From an uncultured Eubacteriales bacterium (GTDB taxonomy: Bacteria; Bacillota; Clostridia; Oscillospirales; Oscillospiraceae), in assembly GCA_900548625.1 (NCBI GenBank), contig URLO01000059.1:1-10371 (forward strand): 10,371 bases of DNA, read 5' to 3'. A model generated the notes under the pieces. That model did not search any database, was not told the origin of the DNA, and worked only from the letters and a program-made list of their open reading frames with translations. How positions within the stretch are numbered: the stretch's first letter is position 1; every line of letters starts with the position of its first letter. Positions 1-6,589 of the stretch are shown here, in pieces. Made by a program: the position numbers and the translations under genes.

Positions 1-1736
1 GTCGCGTACTTGCCGTCCGCGGACTGCGTGGAGGCTGCCCAGATCGCTTCGCCGTCGGTCTGCGAGATGGAGACGCAGGGAGCAGTCGCCTTGTACGCAG
101 TCAAGTCCATGTTGATGGCGCCCGGCTCGTTGTTGTAAACGATGGTCGCGATCGCGCCCTTTGCTACAGCGTTGTCGCCCTTCTCGGTAAAGGGAATGAC
201 GCCGCGCTGCACGAAGACGACCTTGCCGGCCACATCGATGCCATCGTAGTCTGCGGGTGCGCCTGCAACGCCAGCCGGAAGGATGACGTAATCATGCTCG
301 CCCGCCAGTGTGGTGAGCGCTGCATTTTTATAGCTGGTCTCATTGTAGAATACACTGTATTCACCGACTGTGAAGAAGCTGCCGGTCAAACCGGAGTTGT
401 TGACGGACGCCACCGTCAGAGAGTTGGTGAACGATCCGGGAGAGCCGTCGGTCTGGAGCGAAATTTCGTTGTCGTACAGATACGGAACGCCGCTGACACT
501 GTTGCTGGCCCAGTCGGAGGAGTTGCCTGCGGAAATGCAGACCGCCACGCCGTGCTCGGTGAGGCTGTCCATCACGGCTTTAAAATCCTCTCTCACGCGG
601 CTGAAGCCGGAGGTGGAGGAGCCGAGGGACAGGTTGACGGAGTCACATCCGAGAACGATGGCATCCTCGATCGCCGCCATGTAGTCGGTGTCATATGCGC
701 CGCCGCCCGCGCCGAAGACCTTCATGGCAACGATCTGCGCATCGGGCGCAACACCCTGCACAAAGACCGACTCCAGCGCGTTGGAGAATGTGCCGTCACC
801 GTTGGGAATGTAGGCATTTGCCGCTGCGATGCCTTCCACGTGGGAGCCGTGTTCGCCCGCACTGTCCTTCACGTGATCGACGGTGTAGTTCTTGTCAATG
901 TAGTTGTATGCAAACGGGATCTTGTCATTCAGATAGGCCTTATTCGTGACCTTGGCATTCAGCTGCGCAAGAACCTCCGCGGTCAGGTCGTCCTTGGTCA
1001 TAACGCCGACGCTGGCCTTGTAGGCATCGAGCGTCATGCCCTTCTTTTCCGCGTTCAGCTTCATCGAGTAGTTGTAGCCGTCGGCGGAGAAAGACTGATG
1101 CTCATAGTCGATGCCGGTGTCGATCACAGCGACCTTGCTGCCGGCGCCGGTATACCCTGCCGCCCAAGCAGTGTTGGAACCGATCTGTGCAGAGGAGGTA
1201 GCCATATTCGGGTTTGCAACGTCAGTCGAGACGACCATGGGCTCATAGCGTGTCTCGATCACGACGCTCTTGACGCCGGGGATCTTTTCGATCTTCTTGA
1301 TCGAATCATAGCGGACGTTTGCCGAAATGAGGTTTGCGGCAAGCGTCAGGTTCCACTCGACATCCAGCTTTGTGCCGGTCGCGGCGCTGATCTTGCTGGC
1401 CATGTTGACCTGTGCGTTCTTCAGACTGCTGCGATAGGCAGCAGCCGAGGCATTGGTCGCAATGTCATCCGTGCCGAAGCGCTCGAGCGTAGAAGCCTCT
1501 TCCAGCACGATGGAAACGCGGACGCTGTCATCCGGTTCGTACTGGTCATCGTTTTCATAGCTTTCTTCGTCCAGAACGGATTCCGAAAGCTTCGAGAAAA
1601 CAGCTTCGTCAGTCTTCTCAAACTCCAGATTCTGCTTTCCAGAATCCGCCGAGACGTTCATCGGGACAACAAGGCCCACGAAGAGCGCCAGGACGAGGAG
1701 CAGAGAAAGGACACGACTAGGGAGATGTTTCTTCAT
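1..1736 (-). CDS. Secreted subtilisin-like serine protease (S8, lactocepin/C5a-peptidase type), C-terminal part outside window
   Basis: An exported peptidase expected to degrade extracellular proteins or peptides. ATG at 1736; 578 full codons are visible and the frame is still open at base 1, so it is partial. Residues 1-30 form a Sec signal peptide (KKH start, hydrophobic core, cleavage likely after NVSA). Residues about 70-165 resemble an inhibitor I9 propeptide. The catalytic Asp is D206 (AVIDTGID), the His is H296 (EHGSHVEGIAAAN), and the oxyanion Asn is N405 (ISAGNSSDW). Residues about 445-570 look like a protease-associated (PA) domain inserted before the Ser motif, as in lactocepin and C5a peptidase. 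The GTSMA serine motif and any cell-wall anchor would lie left of the window. An AT-poor, GGAAGGAAGG-type ribosome binding site lies just upstream (1742-1753). The gene has its own promoter and is separated from the tRNAs. Substrate cannot be told. Family call is firm; lactocepin-like subgroup is inference. Confidence 0.93.
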   Translation of the reverse strand, partial: MKKHLPSRVLSLLLVLALFVGLVVPMNVSADSGKQNLEFEKTDEAVFSKLSESVLDEESYENDDQYEPDDSVRVSIVLEEASTLERFGTDDIATNASAAAYRSSLKNAQVNMASKISAATGTKLDVEWNLTLAANLISANVRYDSIKKIEKIPGVKSVVIETRYEPMVVSTDVANPNMATSSAQIGSNTAWAAGYTGAGSKVAVIDTGIDYEHQSFSADGYNYSMKLNAEKKGMTLDAYKASVGVMTKDDLTAEVLAQLNAKVTNKAYLNDKIPFAYNYIDKNYTVDHVKDSAGEHGSHVEGIAAANAYIPNGDGTFSNALESVFVQGVAPDAQIVAMKVFGAGGGAYDTDYMAAIEDAIVLGCDSVNLSLGSSTSGFSRVREDFKAVMDSLTEHGVAVCISAGNSSDWASNSVSGVPYLYDNEISLQTDGSPGSFTNSLTVASVNNSGLTGSFFTVGEYSVFYNETSYKNAALTTLAGEHDYVILPAGVAGAPADYDGIDVAGKVVFVQRGVIPFTEKGDNAVAKGAIATIVYNNEPGAINMDLTAYKATAPCVSISQTDGEAIWAASTQSADGKYA

Positions 1737-1753
1737 GTTCTTTCCTTCCTTCC

Positions 1754-1866
1754 AATGTACTTTTTTCCATGCCGGGCGAGCATGGCATAATCGAACCGCC
1801 GCAGAGCATCGCTCTCGGGCGGGTCCTCATGCACATGCGCGATTTCAAACTTTCCGCGCATTGTAC
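1754..1866 (-). other. Structured 5' leader of the protease mRNA (three hairpins)
   Basis: Between the inferred transcription start (near 1867) and the protease ribosome binding site there are three consecutive inverted repeats. (1) 1855-1860 with 1836-1841, 6 bp, TGCGCG/CGCGCA, loop 13. (2) 1811-1815 with 1803-1807, AGAGC/GCTCT with a 3-nt loop, capped on the outside by CCGCC/GGCGG (1818-1822 with 1796-1800) across a 2x2 internal loop. (3) 1780-1785 with 1767-1772, CCATGC/GCATGG, loop 7, followed by an A-run in the transcript. None is followed by a U-run, so they are not intrinsic terminators. I do not recognise a known riboswitch. They may stabilise the mRNA or regulate translation. Confidence 0.4.
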
Positions 1867-1873
1867 CATGGTC

Positions 1874-1902
1874 ATTTAATCATTTAGCACATTAGATGTC
1901 AA
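1874..1902 (-). promoter_or_regulatory. Putative sigma-A promoter of the protease gene
   Basis: On the minus strand a perfect -35 box TTGACA (1902-1897) is followed after 17 nt by TTAAAT (1879-1874), a fair -10 match. This would start transcription near 1867 and leave a leader of about 130 nt. A second -10-like hexamer, TACAAT, lies a little downstream but has no convincing -35 partner. Spacing and the perfect -35 support the call; the -10 is only moderate. Confidence 0.5.
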
Positions 1903-2261
1903 TCACCTTATTTGGATAATAGTGCACAATTTCTTCCTTTTTCATTTGTTCATTTTGTCATCTTTTTTGATGTAATCCACTAAATTTCCAAGATTATATG
2001 TGACAATTTCGCATTCAAAACAGGCGCATTGCGCCCAAAAAATCGTCCGTGCCGCTCAAAATTCTCCCTCTTTATTTCTCGATTTTTCCATGTTCAAAAA
2101 TTCAAAAGCAGCACTTTTGTTCGCAGCGTCCCTTCCTCCACACAGCCCCATGTTCGCATCATGCGGGCCCTCTTTCATGCACAATCGCCGAGGTTTTCAC
2201 AGGCTCTTTCTTCGCTTTTTGGATTGCCCGCAGCGCATAGGCTGACTCGCTTTTTCTGCGG
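1903..2261. other. AT-rich intergenic stretch without a credible gene
   Basis: About 360 nt between the protease promoter and the tRNA terminators. It is clearly richer in A/T and homopolymer runs than the flanking genes. Short open frames exist on both strands, but none has a convincing ribosome binding site, conserved motif or the GC-rich third-position pattern of the real genes here. A small palindrome (GGCGC-ATT-GCGCC, 2023-2035) and an isolated TATAAT-like hexamer on the minus strand (about 1994-1999) are the only signals seen. It may act as an upstream region for the protease promoter or be decayed sequence. Confidence 0.5.
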
Positions 2262-2310
2262 AAAAAGTCAAGGCGGCTGCAGCGTGCCACCGGCATGCTG
2301 CAGCCGCCTT
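2262..2310 (-). terminator. Second (distal) terminator-like hairpin after the tRNA operon
   Basis: A 14-bp perfect inverted repeat (2270-2283 with 2297-2310, AAGGCGGCTGCAGC) that extends inward by five more pairs including one G-U, leaving a 3-nt loop, so about 19 bp in total. On the minus strand it is followed by TTGACTTTTTC, with the T-run at 2266-2262. It fits a back-up intrinsic terminator for the tRNA operon. It is unusually long for that role. A further small repeat, CTTTTTC/GAAAAAG (2250-2256 with 2261-2267), overlaps the T-run. Confidence 0.6.
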
Positions 2311-2332
2311 CCGAATTTATCTCCGCCTAAAA

Positions 2333-2366
2333 TCAAAAAATCCCGACCATCCAGACGGATGTTCGG
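2333..2366 (-). terminator. Proximal intrinsic terminator of the tRNA operon
   Basis: Directly 3' of tRNA-Tyr on the minus strand: CCGA (2366-2363), one mismatch, CATCC (2361-2357), a 4-nt loop, GGATG (2352-2348), mismatch, TCGG (2346-2343), then GATTTTTTGATTTT with the T-run at 2340-2335. Stem plus U-tract immediately after a stable RNA is the expected layout. The plus-strand side is followed by AATTTTTGG, so it could be weakly bidirectional. Confidence 0.75.
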
Positions 2367-2372
2367 AATTTT

Positions 2373-2457
2373 TGGTGGGGGAAGGTGGATTCGAACCACC
2401 GAAGTCACTGACAACAGATTTACAGTCTGCCCCCTTTGGCCACTCGGGAATTCCCCC
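2373..2457 (-). tRNA. tRNA-Tyr (anticodon GUA)
   Basis: An 85-nt class II tRNA with encoded CCA (2375-2373). The acceptor stem is GGGGGAA/TTCCCCC with discriminator A (2376). The anticodon loop reads CTGTAAA in the CAGA/TCTG stem, giving anticodon GUA. A long variable arm sits between the anticodon and T stems, and the T loop is GGTTCGAATCC. Long variable arm with GUA is diagnostic for bacterial tRNA-Tyr. It is the distal member of a two-tRNA transcript. Confidence 0.97.
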
Positions 2458-2486
2458 ATATTCACTTTGCTGCGCTGCGGGAAGAT

Positions 2487-2562
2487 TGGAGCTGGTAGAC
2501 GGACTCGAACCCCCGACCTGCTGATTACAAATCAGCTGCTCTACCAACTGAGCTATACCAGC
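2487..2562 (-). tRNA. tRNA-Thr (anticodon UGU)
   Basis: A 76-nt class I tRNA with encoded CCA (2489-2487) and discriminator T (2490). The acceptor stem is GCTGGTA/TACCAGC, the D arm AGCTCAGTTGGTAGAGC, the anticodon arm CTGAT-TTGTAA-ATCAG with anticodon UGU, and the T arm GGGGGTTCGAGTCC. It is the promoter-proximal member of the operon and lies 29 nt upstream of tRNA-Tyr on the minus strand. Confidence 0.97.
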
Positions 2563-2581
2563 AACTCAAGCAGCGAGGCTA

Positions 2582-2610
2582 ATTATAGACGAAGGTGCTC
2601 AAAAAGTCAA
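2582..2610 (-). promoter_or_regulatory. Strong sigma-A promoter of the tRNA-Thr/tRNA-Tyr operon
   Basis: Minus strand: TTGACT (2610-2605), 17-nt spacer, perfect TATAAT (2587-2582). This places the start about 10-15 nt before the mature tRNA-Thr 5' end. Near-consensus boxes at ideal spacing fit a stable-RNA promoter. Overlapping inverted repeats cover the -35 box: AAAAAGT/ACTTTTT (2601-2607 with 2613-2619) and GTGCT/AGCAC (2595-2599 with 2610-2614). Confidence 0.88.
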
Positions 2611-2666
2611 GCACTTTTTTCATTTTCAAAAAACTTTTCAAAACGCGCCGTTTCTCCTTCTCGCAC

Positions 2667-2695
2667 TTGCCGATTGAGCCGCGCTGCGGTATAAT
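2667..2695 (+). promoter_or_regulatory. Sigma-A promoter of the rsmF-walRKHI operon
   Basis: TTGCCG (2667-2672), 17-nt spacer, perfect TATAAT (2690-2695), placing the start near 2702 and a leader of about 27 nt before the methyltransferase ATG. It is divergent from the tRNA promoter, with about 56 nt between the two -35 boxes. I see no other convincing promoter before walR, so this probably serves the whole five-gene run. Confidence 0.75.
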
Positions 2696-2728
2696 AAATT
2701 AGTATATGCTCAGTATGGAGGACGCGAT

Positions 2729-4060
2729 ATGCTGCCGGATGGATTTACAAAACGGATGCAGGCGCTGCTTGGCGCAGACTTCGATGCGTTCGCCGCGTCC
2801 TATGACCGGCCGCGCAGCGTCGGTCTGCGGCTGAACCCGCTCAAAACGGATGCGCCGCCCGCGCTTGCGCAGTTCGGGCTGTCGCCTGTTCCGTGGGCGG
2901 AAAACGGCTTTTACTATGACGGCGCATCGCGTCCGGGACTCAGCCCGTATCACGATGCGGGGCTTTATTACCTGCAAGAGCCGAGTGCGATGGCTCCGGC
3001 GGGGCTTTTAGACGTCCATCCCGGCGAGCGTGTGCTCGATCTGTGTGCCGCGCCGGGCGGAAAAAGCACGCAGCTTGCCGCCGCACTGCGCGGTGAAGGG
3101 CTGCTCGTCTGCAACGAAATCCACCCCAAGCGCGCCCGTATTCTCTCGGGCAACATTGAGCGGCTCGGCATCGCAAACGCACTCGTGCTCAACGAGCACC
3201 CCAAGCAGCTCGCCGAGCGCTTCCCCTGCTGGTTTGATAAGATCCTGGTCGATGCGCCGTGCTCCGGCGAGGGCATGTTCCGCAAGGAGGAGGCCGCTGT
3301 CACAGATTGGAGCGAGGCGACCGTTGAGATGTGCGCCCGCCGCCAGCAGGAGATCCTGCACAGCGCGGCAGCGATGCTCCGAGGCGGCGGCCGGCTGGTC
3401 TATTCGACCTGCACCTTCTCGCCGCAGGAAAACGAGGGAACCGTCAGCGCGTTTTTGCACACGCATCCCGATTTTTATATTGAGGCGCTCGACGCGCCGT
3501 GGTTTTCGCCCGGACGCCCCGACTGGGTCTGCGACCCCGCGCCGGGTCTGGAGCACACATTCCGCCTCTGGCCGCACTGCCTGCGCGGCGAGGGGCACTA
3601 TGCCGCCGTCTTGAGAAAGCGCGGTGAGGACGTCTCGGACGTGCCGCGCGAGGCGGCAGGGCGGCTTCCGCCGGAGCTTTCGGCATTCTGCCGCGCCGCA
3701 GGCGTCCGCCTTCCGGACGGGCTCCCGATCCTGTTCGGAGACAGTGTCTATCTTGCTCCGCACGGGCTGCCGCAGCTTCGCGGGCTGAAGGTCCTGCGCG
3801 CAGGTCTTGCGCTCGGGCAGACGCTCCGGGGCCGCTTTGAGCCTGCCCATGCGTGGGCGCTCTGGCTTCGCGAGGCAGGCAGCATGGCGGACTTTTCCGC
3901 CGATTCCGACGCGCTCCGCCGCTATCTTGCAGGCGAAGCCGTCCCCGGCACGCAGACCGGCTGGACGCTGGTGCGTGCGGACGGGCTGACGCTCGGCTGG
4001 GCAAAGGGCTCGTCCGGACAACTGAAAAATCACTACCCCAAGGCGCTTCGGCGCGGATAA
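2729..4060 (+). CDS. rsmF: RsmB/NOP-family rRNA (cytosine-C5)-methyltransferase, RsmF-like
   Basis: Transfers methyl from SAM to C5 of a cytosine, most likely in 16S rRNA; cytoplasmic. 443 aa. The N-terminal part (about 1-95) matches the Nol1/Nop2/Sun RNA-binding lead-in (VGLRLNPLKT, YYLQEPSAM). SAM motif I is DLCAAPGGKST at 104-114. Motif IV is DAPCSGEGMFRK with C178, and motif VI is YSTCTF with catalytic C228. The C-terminal third ends in GWAKGSSGQLKNHYPKALR, typical of the PUA-like tail in Bacillota RsmF homologues. ATG at 2729 has GGAGG at 2717-2721, 7 nt upstream. The stop (4058-4060) overlaps the Shine-Dalgarno of walR, so translation is probably coupled. RsmF versus another m5C enzyme of the family is not settled: the target base (C1407-type in E. 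coli RsmF; C1400/C1404/C1407 in Thermus) cannot be read from sequence alone. Confidence 0.93.
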   Translation: MLPDGFTKRMQALLGADFDAFAASYDRPRSVGLRLNPLKTDAPPALAQFGLSPVPWAENGFYYDGASRPGLSPYHDAGLYYLQEPSAMAPAGLLDVHPGERVLDLCAAPGGKSTQLAAALRGEGLLVCNEIHPKRARILSGNIERLGIANALVLNEHPKQLAERFPCWFDKILVDAPCSGEGMFRKEEAAVTDWSEATVEMCARRQQEILHSAAAMLRGGGRLVYSTCTFSPQENEGTVSAFLHTHPDFYIEALDAPWFSPGRPDWVCDPAPGLEHTFRLWPHCLRGEGHYAAVLRKRGEDVSDVPREAAGRLPPELSAFCRAAGVRLPDGLPILFGDSVYLAPHGLPQLRGLKVLRAGLALGQTLRGRFEPAHAWALWLREAGSMADFSADSDALRRYLAGEAVPGTQTGWTLVRADGLTLGWAKGSSGQLKNHYPKALRRG

Positions 4061-4075
4061 GGAGGTTTTCTTATT

Positions 4076-4768
4076 ATGGAAAAAACCGTTTTGATCGTGG
4101 AAGATGAACGGGCGATCGTGGAGATCCTGAAATTCAATCTCAAGCGCGAGGGCTATGAGACGATGGAGGCGCTCGACGGTGAGACCGGCCTGCGGCTTGC
4201 GCTCGAGGGCGACCCCGATCTCATCCTGCTGGATGTGATGCTGCCGAAAATGAACGGCTTCGACATCTGCGCCGAGATCCGCAGGGCGGGCAAGGTCACG
4301 CCAGTCATCATGCTGACCGCGCGCGAGGAGGAGACCGACAAGATCTTCGGTCTCGAGGCCGGCGCTGATGACTACATCACAAAGCCCTTCTCCATGCGCG
4401 AGCTGATGGCGCGCGTCAAGGCGAACATCCGCCGCCGCGATCTGGATTACGGCGTTCGGCCGAAGGGCGAGCTGCTGCGCGCGGGCGCACTGACGGTCGA
4501 TCCGGCGGCGTTCACCGTCACGAAGGACGCATCGCCCGTCGAGCTGACGCAGAAGGAATTTGATCTTCTTCTCTACCTCATCCGCGAGCGCGGCCGCGTC
4601 TTTACGCGCGAGGATCTGATGCAGAAGGTCTGGAATTACGACTATTTCGGTGACATGCGCACCGTTGACGTCACCGTCCGGCGGCTGCGCGAGAAGATCG
4701 AAAACGACCCCGGCAAGCCGGAGCTCATCCTGACCAAGCGCGGCGTCGGCTATTACTTCGCGCCGTAA
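4076..4768 (+). CDS. walR: WalR (YycF/VicR) response regulator, OmpR family
   Basis: DNA-binding output of the WalRK system, which in Bacillota sets peptidoglycan hydrolase expression to match wall growth. 230 aa. The receiver domain covers about 1-118: acidic pocket E9/D10/E11, phospho-acceptor D53 (LLDVMLP), T81, and K103 (DYITKPF). T102 sits where Bacillus WalR has the Thr phosphorylated by PrkC, though this residue is common in OmpR-family receivers. The winged-helix domain covers about 132-230, with recognition helix RTVDVTVRRLREKIE and the C-terminal hairpin TKRGVGYYF. ATG at 4076 is preceded by a perfect AAGGAGG (4059-4065) that overlaps the upstream stop codon. Assignment as WalR rather than a generic PhoB-type regulator rests on the sequence plus the walK-walH-walI genes that follow. 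Confidence 0.93.
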   Translation: MEKTVLIVEDERAIVEILKFNLKREGYETMEALDGETGLRLALEGDPDLILLDVMLPKMNGFDICAEIRRAGKVTPVIMLTAREEETDKIFGLEAGADDYITKPFSMRELMARVKANIRRRDLDYGVRPKGELLRAGALTVDPAAFTVTKDASPVELTQKEFDLLLYLIRERGRVFTREDLMQKVWNYDYFGDMRTVDVTVRRLREKIENDPGKPELILTKRGVGYYFAP

Positions 4769-4810
4769 CAGACGCTTTCTGCAAATCTAACCGGAAAGGG
4801 GGCGCGCGGT

Positions 4811-6556
4811 ATGCGCTCGCTTCGTATGAAGCTGGTCATGATCCTCGTCATCCTGATTTTGGCGCTCATGACCGTCATCGGCGCGTTTTTGATCAACGGC
4901 GTCGGCAACTTCTATATCTCCGAGTTCTATGTCCAGATGGAGCAGACCTTCTCGCAGGACTTCATCTCCCAGCTTCAGCGTCTGGCGCAGCAGTCGCAGG
5001 ACGCGCCGCGCGAGATGAAGGAGCTTCTCATGGCGCAGTCCGGCCTCGGCATCGACATTTCGGGCAGGAACGTCTACATCCTCTCCCCCACCGGCGATGT
5101 GCTCACAGCCTCCGATCAGGAGACGAGCGTGGAGGTCACCGCGAACATTCTCACCGCCATGAACGGCGAGATCGGGCAGGACAGCTCCATCACCAGCAGC
5201 TATATGGACCTTGCCGTGCCGATCAAGACCGACAGCGGCAGCTATATCGTCTACATCCGCGACAGCAAGGCGACTGTGGACAAGCTGACCGGGCAGGTGC
5301 TGAATATCATCCTTCAGGCGCTGGCGCTCGGCCTTGTGATCTGTCTGGTGCTCTCGTTCCTGCTGGCGCAGATCCTCATCACACCCATCCGCGCGCTGAC
5401 CATCGGCACGCGTCAGGTCGCCGCGGGCGATTTCTCGCAGCGTCTGGAGGTCACGAGCCGTGATGAGATCGGCGTTCTGACCAGAAACTTCAACTATATG
5501 TCGCAGGTCCTGCGGGACACGCTCTCCGAGGTCGAAAACGAGCGCAACAAGCTCTCGACGCTCTTTCTCCACATGACGGACGGTGTGGTCGCGTTCTCGC
5601 CCGCCGGGCTTGTCATCCACTCGAACCCTGCCGCGTCGCAGATGCTCTCTCGCTCGATGGACCCCACGACCAGCTTTCAGGATCTGTTCGCGGAGGACGC
5701 CGCGTTTGACCAGATCCTGACGCTTAAGCGCCCGCAGTATCTTGAGGCGCAGAAAACCGTCGGGGAGCGCGAGCTGGAGCTGTTCATGGCGCCCTATTCC
5801 GCCGATCAGGCGCCCGGCGGCGTCATGGTCGTCATCCATGACGTGACCGAGCAGCGCCGCAGTGAGCAGGCGCGGCGCGAATTTGTCGCCAACGTCTCGC
5901 ATGAGCTGCGCACGCCGCTGACCAACATCAAATCCTACGCCGAAACGGTCATCGCCGCGGGCGACGAGCTCCCGCCGGAGCTGCACAACAACTTCATGGG
6001 CGTCATCGTCAGCGAGGCCGACCGCATGACGCGCATCGTGCAGGATCTTCTGACGCTCAGCAAGATCGACTACGGCAAGATGGAGATGAACGTCTCGCGC
6101 TTCTCGTTTTCGAAGGCCGTCCGGAGCGTCTACGAGGCAGTCGCGCTCAATGCCGAGAGCCACGGGCACACGCTCACATTCTCCTGTGAGGAAAACATGC
6201 CGGATGTGGACGGCGACCGTGAGCGCATCGAGCAGGTCATCATGAACATCGTCTCGAATGCCATCAAGTACACGCCGGACGGCGGCAAGATCGCCATCAC
6301 CGCCGCAACGAGCGGCAGGAATGTCTTTGTCCGCATCTCCGACAACGGCATCGGCATCCCGGAGAAAGACCTTCCGCGCCTGTTTGAGCGCTTCTACCGC
6401 GTGGACAAGGCGCGCTCGCGCGAATCGGGCGGCACAGGTCTCGGCCTGTCGATCGCCAAAGAGATCCTCAATCAGCATAAGGGCGACATCCGCATCGAAT
6501 CCGTCTACGGAGAAGGCACGGACGTCACCATCACCCTCCCCGCGGCACGCGATTGA
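4811..6556 (+). CDS. walK: WalK (YycG/VicK) sensor histidine kinase
   Basis: Membrane kinase for WalR. 581 aa, close to the ~610 aa of Bacillus WalK. Order: TM1 about 8-30; extracytoplasmic sensor domain about 31-160; TM2 about 163-189; HAMP about 190-242; cytoplasmic PAS about 245-348; HisKA with phospho-acceptor H364 (NVSHELRTPL); HATPase with N box (IMNIVSNAIKYTP, N479/N483), G1 DNGIGIP (511-517), F box FERFYR and G2 GGTGLGLSIAK (540-550). In the PAS, H254/D257 (HMTDG) and H343/E347 (HDVTE) match the S. aureus WalK zinc ligands H271/D274 and H364/E368; the interval from the second His to the phospho-His is 21 residues in both. ATG at 4811 has GAAAGGGGG 8 nt upstream; a second in-frame ATG at 4826 lacks that spacing. 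The gene sits 42 nt after walR. Confidence 0.95.
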   Translation: MRSLRMKLVMILVILILALMTVIGAFLINGVGNFYISEFYVQMEQTFSQDFISQLQRLAQQSQDAPREMKELLMAQSGLGIDISGRNVYILSPTGDVLTASDQETSVEVTANILTAMNGEIGQDSSITSSYMDLAVPIKTDSGSYIVYIRDSKATVDKLTGQVLNIILQALALGLVICLVLSFLLAQILITPIRALTIGTRQVAAGDFSQRLEVTSRDEIGVLTRNFNYMSQVLRDTLSEVENERNKLSTLFLHMTDGVVAFSPAGLVIHSNPAASQMLSRSMDPTTSFQDLFAEDAAFDQILTLKRPQYLEAQKTVGERELELFMAPYSADQAPGGVMVVIHDVTEQRRSEQARREFVANVSHELRTPLTNIKSYAETVIAAGDELPPELHNNFMGVIVSEADRMTRIVQDLLTLSKIDYGKMEMNVSRFSFSKAVRSVYEAVALNAESHGHTLTFSCEENMPDVDGDRERIEQVIMNIVSNAIKYTPDGGKIAITAATSGRNVFVRISDNGIGIPEKDLPRLFERFYRVDKARSRESGGTGLGLSIAKEILNQHKGDIRIESVYGEGTDVTITLPAARD

Positions 6557-6589
6557 CGCGCCGACATCGCACAGAAAGGAGCCAGCCTC

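Noticed and set aside
294..1790. A 498-codon open frame on the plus strand.
   Set aside because: It lies opposite the secreted protease, whose minus-strand frame shows signal peptide, Asp and His catalytic motifs and PA domain. The plus frame shows no recognisable motif.
1903..2000. TGT-rich motifs that recall the WalR box (TGTWAH-N5-TGTWAH) upstream of the protease, and similar ones before murA.
   Set aside because: Candidate half-sites have wrong spacing (9 or 15 nt between TGT starts instead of 11) or poor second halves, so I cannot support direct WalR control of either gene.
2023..2035. GGCGC-ATT-GCGCC as a terminator.
   Set aside because: Only 5 bp, with a weak and interrupted T-run (TGTTTTG) on the minus strand and none on the plus strand.
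2000..2694. Plus-strand open frames of up to 221 codons over the intergenic region and tRNAs.
   Set aside because: The longest one reads through two tRNA genes and their terminators and has no convincing start signal. Such frames are not credible proteins.
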